Below are positions 59,277 to 64,000 of a stretch of DNA of 64,000 bases, piece after piece. Source of the DNA: Lingula anatina. Lineage: Eukaryota > Brachiopoda > Lingulata > Lingulida > Lingulidae. How positions within the stretch are numbered: position 1 is the first letter of the stretch; every line of letters starts with the position of its first letter. A model generated the notes under the pieces. That model did not search any database. It was not told where the DNA came from and was given only the letters and a program-made list of their open reading frames with translations. The translations under genes were made by a program, and so were the position numbers. The stretch spans positions 822,297 to 886,296 of the forward strand of contig NW_019775458.1 in assembly GCF_001039355.2 (NCBI RefSeq). The letters are read 5' to 3'.

Positions 59277-62200
59277 GATATACATAGATAAAAATAACAA
59301 GAAATAACGAAAAGGTTATTGCTGTAATTGAAATTGAAGTTTTAAAAGAAAAATGTGTATTAATTAGTAAAAGTCAGAAAGAAAGATATGTATATATGTC
59401 TGCTTTATGCGTCAGTGTGCTGAAAATTTTCTACCGTGTAATATGATAAAATGAAAAAAAAATACTTGATCATTTTTGCAACAGGTTGTTTGTGAAACCG
59501 TTCAACTGCAGCATTCTTCTAGAACAGGACATGAAGCTGAACCGGCGCCGAGACGACAGGGAGTTTATGAGGGATGAGAAGGTGGGTCACGTGCTTCTGC
59601 AATCATAAAGTGATGTCATGTGATGGCATAGCGTTTTGCAACGGGACAACATGGCATTTTTGGTTTTAGTTTTTTTTTTTTGGGAAAAGTTAGAGTTTAC
59701 GACATTTCTCTCTAATAGAGCCGTTTTATGGATTGCGTATTGAGGCTTTTTTGACACCAAGCACTACATACAGTATTTTACCTCATTTATTAAACTTTCA
59801 GAAAAAAAAACTAAAAAATGTGTAACTTCGTGCCCACATTAAATGAAAGCAAACTAAAAGATGATTGAAAATGAATTTTTAATTGAAAAGTGAAATATTC
59901 TAATTCATTTGTTAGGTACGTGATTACATGCGCGTGGAGGAGGTAATGAACAACCCGAAATCGTTCGACGACACCCGACGTGTTTATACCGCTTCTGTAG
60001 CAAGGCGAAACCCCAAGACCCCCTTGATCTACATTTGCGCCACCATGTGGCACGAGACGGAGAACGAGATGTTACAGATGCTGAAGTCAATTTTCAGGTA
60101 AGTTAAATTATCATAAAAAGAATAGACAAGAAATAGGGGGCATATAAGTTCGTACCCCTAAGTTAACCCAACTAGAAAAATGGAATTAAACCCCGAGTCG
60201 AAATCTGATTCAGAGCGAGCCATATCCGACCAAAAGGGCGGTTGTTTCGACAACCCTTGCCACCGAGGGGGGGAGAGGTTGTGTGTACGAACGTTTTCGT
60301 TTTTGTTAATAGTTGCTTGAGCATAATAAAATGCAGTTAACATTTGAATTCATAATAAGTTTGCGTCGATAGTGTCACTTCAGCTGCATGTATGTTGGCG
60401 AGAGCTTGTACGACATTGATTTTTTAGAAGTTTTTTTTACTTTAATTAAAAAAACATTCAAATGATAAAAGGTCTTTATTTTTTGTTTCGCCTGAAGACT
60501 TGACATGGACCAGTGCTCCCGTCGCCTGGCGCAGCAATATCTCGACGTAAATGACCCGGATTACTATGAGTTTGAAGGTAAAAACTCAAATTAAAATTTT
60601 GTTTTTGTTTTCCGTTTTTGATATTGTCGGAGAGAACGGCAAGGGTGCTGGGTTAAATCTCTGATGAAAGAGAAAGAAAAATGTCAAGAGAAAGAAATAT
60701 TGTTTAGATGTAAGAAATCTGGTTACGCAAAGAATAAAATTACTAGACCAAATGTACGATACATAATAAATGTACAATTTCAGGAGACCTCGATTCAGTT
60801 CCTCAATAACAGTATAACATCAAATTTCTTCAAAATATTTATTTTTCCTTTACTTCAATCATCCATATTCAATAATATTGCACGATAAGCCACTCTATTT
60901 AATCTGTTCAGGTCACATTTTCTTTGATGACGCGTTCACTCCTCATGCGGATGGCAACTCTAACTACACAGTGAACGATTTTGTCAAACTATTGGTTCGT
61001 GTTGTGGACATTGCTGCCAGGTATGAGCCTTGGCTGACATTACTGATTTCAGACTTATGTAGTGCAATACAGATGGCAAAGAGAAAATAATCTGACTGAA
61101 AATAGAAAATTGTTAACCATACATTCTCTTTGTCTTTATACAGCATATGGCCATTTATATCCAGTTACTATTTTTCATACTGATATCAGCCTATTTAAAA
61201 ATTAATACTGACACACACCAAATTGTTATTTGTTTCCTTTATTACAGGAAGTAGCAAATTTCATCATTATCACATAAATATGGCATTACAACATCCCAAC
61301 AATTATTCTATAAAACAAAATGACCACCTAAAATCATAGAACTTCTTATCTTCAGCTCCATACATCGAATTCCAATGTCCATCACTCCTCCTACAAAGAT
61401 TCCAACTCCGTATGGGGGTCGTCTTGTATGGCTGCTACCTGGTGGCAATAAGTTGGTGGCACACCTTAAAGATAAAGCAAAGATACGACATAGAAAAAGA
61501 TGGAGTCAGGTAAATTTAAAATAATTAACATTTTATTGTACACTAACATTATTTTTGATAATTTGAACTAATTTAATAGGCAAACACGTTTCAATTTTTT
61601 ATATGTAACGTTAATTTGATAATTTCAGGTGATGTATCTCTACTATTTCTTGGGTTATCGCCTGATGCAGAAGGTAGAAAACGTAAACAAAGTTGGAAAG
61701 CTGGCTGAAAACACGTTCCTCTTGGCTCTTGACGGCGACGTTGATTTCCAGCCTTCTGCCGTTCAAATCCTGGTGGACTTGATGAAGAGAAATGAAAACG
61801 TGGGGGCTGCATGCGGTCGTATTCACCCTATAGGATCAGGTATGAACGAAATGAAGTCGTTAAAGAAGAAGGCAAATAGTTTATTTTGGAACTATTCAGC
61901 AAAGTCTACCTTTCTCGTACATGTTTGCTTTGGTGGAAAAGTTTAACATGTTGTGTTTTAGCCCACAGGATTGAAAACAGGCGAACAGGGGTACTTATAT
62001 TTTGTTTCAAAAATTAGCAACCAATCATTATCACCTACTTCTGTTAGGTATTTAGTGAAATTAACCAGTTCAGTTTCTCATTTTTGTTTTAGGTCCTATG
62101 GTTTGGTACCAGAAGTTCGAATATGCCATCTCTCATTGGTTCCAGAAGGCAACGGAACATATGATTGGTTGCGTTCTCTGCAGCCCCGGATGTTTCAGTT

Positions 62201-64000
62201 TGTTTCGCGGTTCTGCTCTCATGGACGACAACGTAATGCGGAAATACGCGACTACTCCCACCGAGGCTGTGCACTACTTACAATACGATCAAGGTATGCA
62301 GAACGACAATGATTCTTTGAATAATCCTTACACAATATTTTTATATACAAAATGCGCCTTATATTAATTTTTCATGAATTAATCGCTAAGTGAAAATTGA
62401 GTTTGATTTCAGTATGAACTGAATGTTGATGCAGTGTTGAACACAAACAGTTTACGCTTGATCAGCAATTTCAAATTCATATGACTTTGGTAAATGGAAA
62501 AACAAAAAAAAAAGTTTCATTGGAGAGCGCCGTACAACGTTTCCCCATTGTAGATTAAAAAACGGTTGAGGTGAATCGCATAAGTAGCTATCCAGATAGA
62601 TCCAGACTTGAAGAGAAATTAAATCTCAGCACAAAAAGAAAATCTCCTCTCTATTTTCGCGCTAGGTGAAGATCGTTGGCTGTGCACCCTATTACTTCAA
62701 CAAGGATACCGCGTGGAGTACAGTGCTGCTTCTGACGCTCTTACCTACGCTCCAGAAACCTTCGACGAATTTTTCAACCAAAGAAGACGTTGGTCACCAT
62801 CCACTATGGCTAACGTTATGGACTTGCTCCTCAGTTTCAAACACACCATCAAGGTACGTGTATACTGTCGAACTCTCTTCCTTTCTCTCCTCCCTTTCTC
62901 TGTCTCCCCGCTCTCTAAATGCTATGCTTAAAAATTGTGGATTTTGCCACTTTTTCTTCATTCTATAAAGGTTTGAAGATGGAAATAATATACGACTACT
63001 TTGCTTTTATATAAAAATTTTAATTGATTGAATAAACGTTTCAGTTATTGCTATAGATTTCGTCGATATCGCAACCATATTCCCTGGAAGTAATGGTCAA
63101 CAGTCTAGCTGTCCTAGTTGTGTTGAAGTGATGTTATTTATTACCACAAATTAAAATTATCCCATAGCAAAGGGATATCCAAGACAATACGAAATGCAGT
63201 TTTAACTGTTCTGTTAAAACAGAAAGCGACAATCAAACAGAACAATTTGTTGACCTTCAAAATGTCACCAACATCACAACGTATATGTAATATGTTGGTT
63301 ATTCAGGTGAACCAGGACATCTCCATGTTATACATCATCTACCAAGCCTGTCTCATGGTGTCCTCCATCTTGGGACCGGGAACAATTTTCTTGGTGGTTG
63401 TAGGAGCTTTCCAAACTATCCAGATCGGACAAAGCGGACAGTTGGGGGATATTACGTCCTTCGTCGTAAACCTGGTGCCCATCGTACTCTTTATCATATT
63501 GTGTTATGTTACAACTACGAAGACTCAGGTTGGTGTTTTTTGTTGTGTATGCAAACTGAAGACTGGAACATATGTTCGTAGATTCACATATTGACGTTAA
63601 TATTGTATCAAAACATACAGAAAAATTTTTAATGTAAACGATATTCCTTGTACTAAAGTAGACAAAAAGAGGTTCATAAACGGGTTTAATATGGATTCTA
63701 AAGTTTAGAACTTGGTGGAAAAAATGGAGATAAAAATTATATAAAAAATTTATAGCAATTTGTTCAGTCCTATAAACATTAAGAGGCACAAATGACTTTT
63801 TGCTGCCCGTCATGTAATCAGTGGAATCGGTTTTTATTGGAATATTTGATCAATTTATTTTTCAGCTATTTGTAGCAGCCATAATGTCTTCTATTTACGC
63901 CTTGGTGATGGCACTGGTTCTGGTCAGCATCAGTCTGCAGATAAGTGTACAAGGACCGTGCTCCCCTACCGCCTTGTTCTTTTTCCTTGTGGCTGGCGCC
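45714..64000 (+). CDS. Chitin synthase B, family GT2, tandem paralogue, cut at the window end (exons 1-15 partial)
   Basis: Exons 45714-46153, 46376-46817, 57652-58356, 58490-58645, 59060-59220, 59485-59581, 59916-60097, 60498-60577, 60912-61020, 61356-61509, 61629-61839, 62093-62293, 62666-62853, 63307-63528 and 63866 to beyond 64000 give 1,161 codons in one frame. All introns and phases match chitin synthase A. The ATG at 45714 was chosen because an in-frame TAG sits at 45693. Visible core motifs are CATMWHE (708-714), DGD (877-879), EDR (981-983) and QRRRW (1018-1022); WGTRE lies beyond the edge. The N-terminus is longer than in A (about 147 residues before exon 2) and has an unbroken acidic run of Asp/Glu, but shares the VRKGSLF-xx-EQ-x-NPTL block. 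No disabling change is seen, so both genes look functional. Confidence 0.95.
46247..46331. repeat. (CT)n-(C)n-(CT)n-(CA)n compound microsatellite
   Basis: A compound simple repeat fills most of the short intron 1 of chitin synthase B, ending about 45 bp before the exon 2 acceptor. The translated Ser-Leu-Thr-His run is an artefact. Confidence 0.9.
46818..52120. other. First half of chitin synthase B intron 2, nothing recognised
   Basis: AT-rich intronic sequence with scattered simple repeats such as a GA-rich run near 47560-47596 and poly-A near 49916-49930. Open frames at 47939-48202, 48360-48575, 50434-50724 and 51306-51572 have no recognisable domain or splice support. GGGGCGGATCCAGAC near 51704 resembles an end of an interspersed repeat but is too short to assign. 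Confidence 0.4.
52130..52700 (+). mobile_element. Non-LTR retrotransposon (LINE) remnant, 3' part of the RT ORF
   Basis: Across shifted frames it encodes [19 protein letters not shown] (about 52169), then [13 protein letters not shown], then [48 protein letters not shown] and, lastly, a C-terminal degenerate stretch. This order of motifs is typical of the RT C-terminus of Jockey/CR1-like LINEs. Stops and frame changes show it is dead. Confidence 0.65.
52961..56836 (-). CDS. Secreted C-type lectin, 3 exons, 276 aa, nested in chitin synthase B intron 2
   Basis: Minus-strand exons 56836-56506, 53723-53550 and 53286-52961 (831 nt) join in frame. Residues 1-21 ([20 protein letters not shown]) form a signal peptide. 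Residues 22-110 make an amphipathic neck with leucine-rich heptads. The C-type lectin domain spans about 114-271: it opens [17 protein letters not shown], then [20 protein letters not shown], then QGWFVGG in place of the usual WIGL, and closes GFICEKP. The calcium-site motif QPD is present (234-236), the form tied to galactose-type binding. The WND partner is replaced by an Asp/Cys-rich stretch ([11 protein letters not shown]). Minus-strand polyadenylation candidates lie at 52781-52786 and 52790-52795. The role could be matrix or immune; perlucin-like shell lectins are one comparison, but this is not proven. Confidence 0.88.
53925..54215 (-). repeat. Dispersed repeat R2, second copy (lectin intron 1)
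   Basis: G-rich and C-rich ends bracket TGACAAGCTGAATAATAGTT and TACCAAATGGCACCGTTCAC, ending in a long C run and AATAATCTTGGATCCGCCCT. In reverse complement its centre matches 36655-36715. Confidence 0.6.
54216..56505. other. Rest of lectin intron 1, nothing recognised
   Basis: Intronic sequence on both strands (chitin synthase B intron 2 and lectin intron 1). It has an AAATA-rich stretch (54846-54900) and a poly-T run (56033-56048). An open frame on the minus strand at 54989-55276 is Cys-rich at its end but matches no domain and no splice frame of the lectin. Confidence 0.4.
56882..56889 (-). promoter_or_regulatory. TATA box of the nested lectin gene
   Basis: TATATAAA on the minus strand lies 45-50 bp upstream of the lectin ATG (56836). 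With initiation about 30 bp downstream, the 5' UTR would be only some 15-20 nt. Confidence 0.55.
57284..57318. repeat. (AATA/AAATA)n simple repeat
   Basis: AAATAAATAAATAAATAAAA followed by further AAATA units within chitin synthase B intron 2, about 330 bp before exon 3. Confidence 0.75.
59229..59273. repeat. (CT)n microsatellite after chitin synthase B exon 5
   Basis: Two CT runs split by CATTTTCG, located at the same distance from the exon 5 donor as the CT run of chitin synthase A (34859-34879). Confidence 0.85.

Overview
The window is animal nuclear DNA: AT-rich, with intron-split genes (GT-AG), long introns, microsatellites and many small inverted-repeat transposons. Two adjacent genes for large multi-pass chitin synthases without a myosin head, together with a secreted C-type lectin, suggest a lophotrochozoan, most likely a mollusc. 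The species cannot be fixed from the sequence. All gene models below were built by hand from splice signals and reading frame, and every complete model closes in frame.

Layout. 1-6.1 kb: a TFAM-like mitochondrial HMG-box gene (+), with members of two families of small inverted-repeat elements in introns and 3' region. 6.1-8.3 kb: nothing recognised. 8.38-10.3 kb: decayed Ty3/gypsy-like retrotransposon. 10.9-13.3 kb: a CAMLG/GET2-like tail-anchored-protein insertion receptor (-). 14.6-19.0 kb: an SLC25A16-like mitochondrial carrier (+), head-to-head with CAMLG. 17.1-25.8 kb: two contig joins, each marked by a single N (17071, 21401), where overlapping sequence was not collapsed, so carrier exons 5-7 and their 3' flank appear twice, probably as two haplotypes. 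26.7-42.4 kb: complete chitin synthase gene A (+), 17 exons, 1,714 residues. 45.7 kb to the end: chitin synthase gene B (+), same exon structure, cut by the window edge inside exon 15. Its 10.8-kb intron 2 holds a complete C-type lectin gene on the opposite strand (56.8-53.0 kb) and a LINE remnant.

How the genes relate. TFAM-like and SLC25A16-like proteins are mitochondrial; the CAMLG-like protein acts at the ER membrane; these three look like ordinary housekeeping neighbours. The chitin synthase pair plus the nested lectin form a second block with a possible shared theme of extracellular chitin matrix (shell, radula, cuticle or gut lining). That link is inference from position and family only.

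No CRISPR array, rRNA or tRNA gene was found. I found no clear new biological system. The most interesting points are the chitin synthase pair with mosaic similarity, the nested antisense lectin, a chitin synthase N-terminal motif outside the catalytic core, the long lysine-rich tail of the TFAM-like protein, and the haplotype duplication in the assembly.
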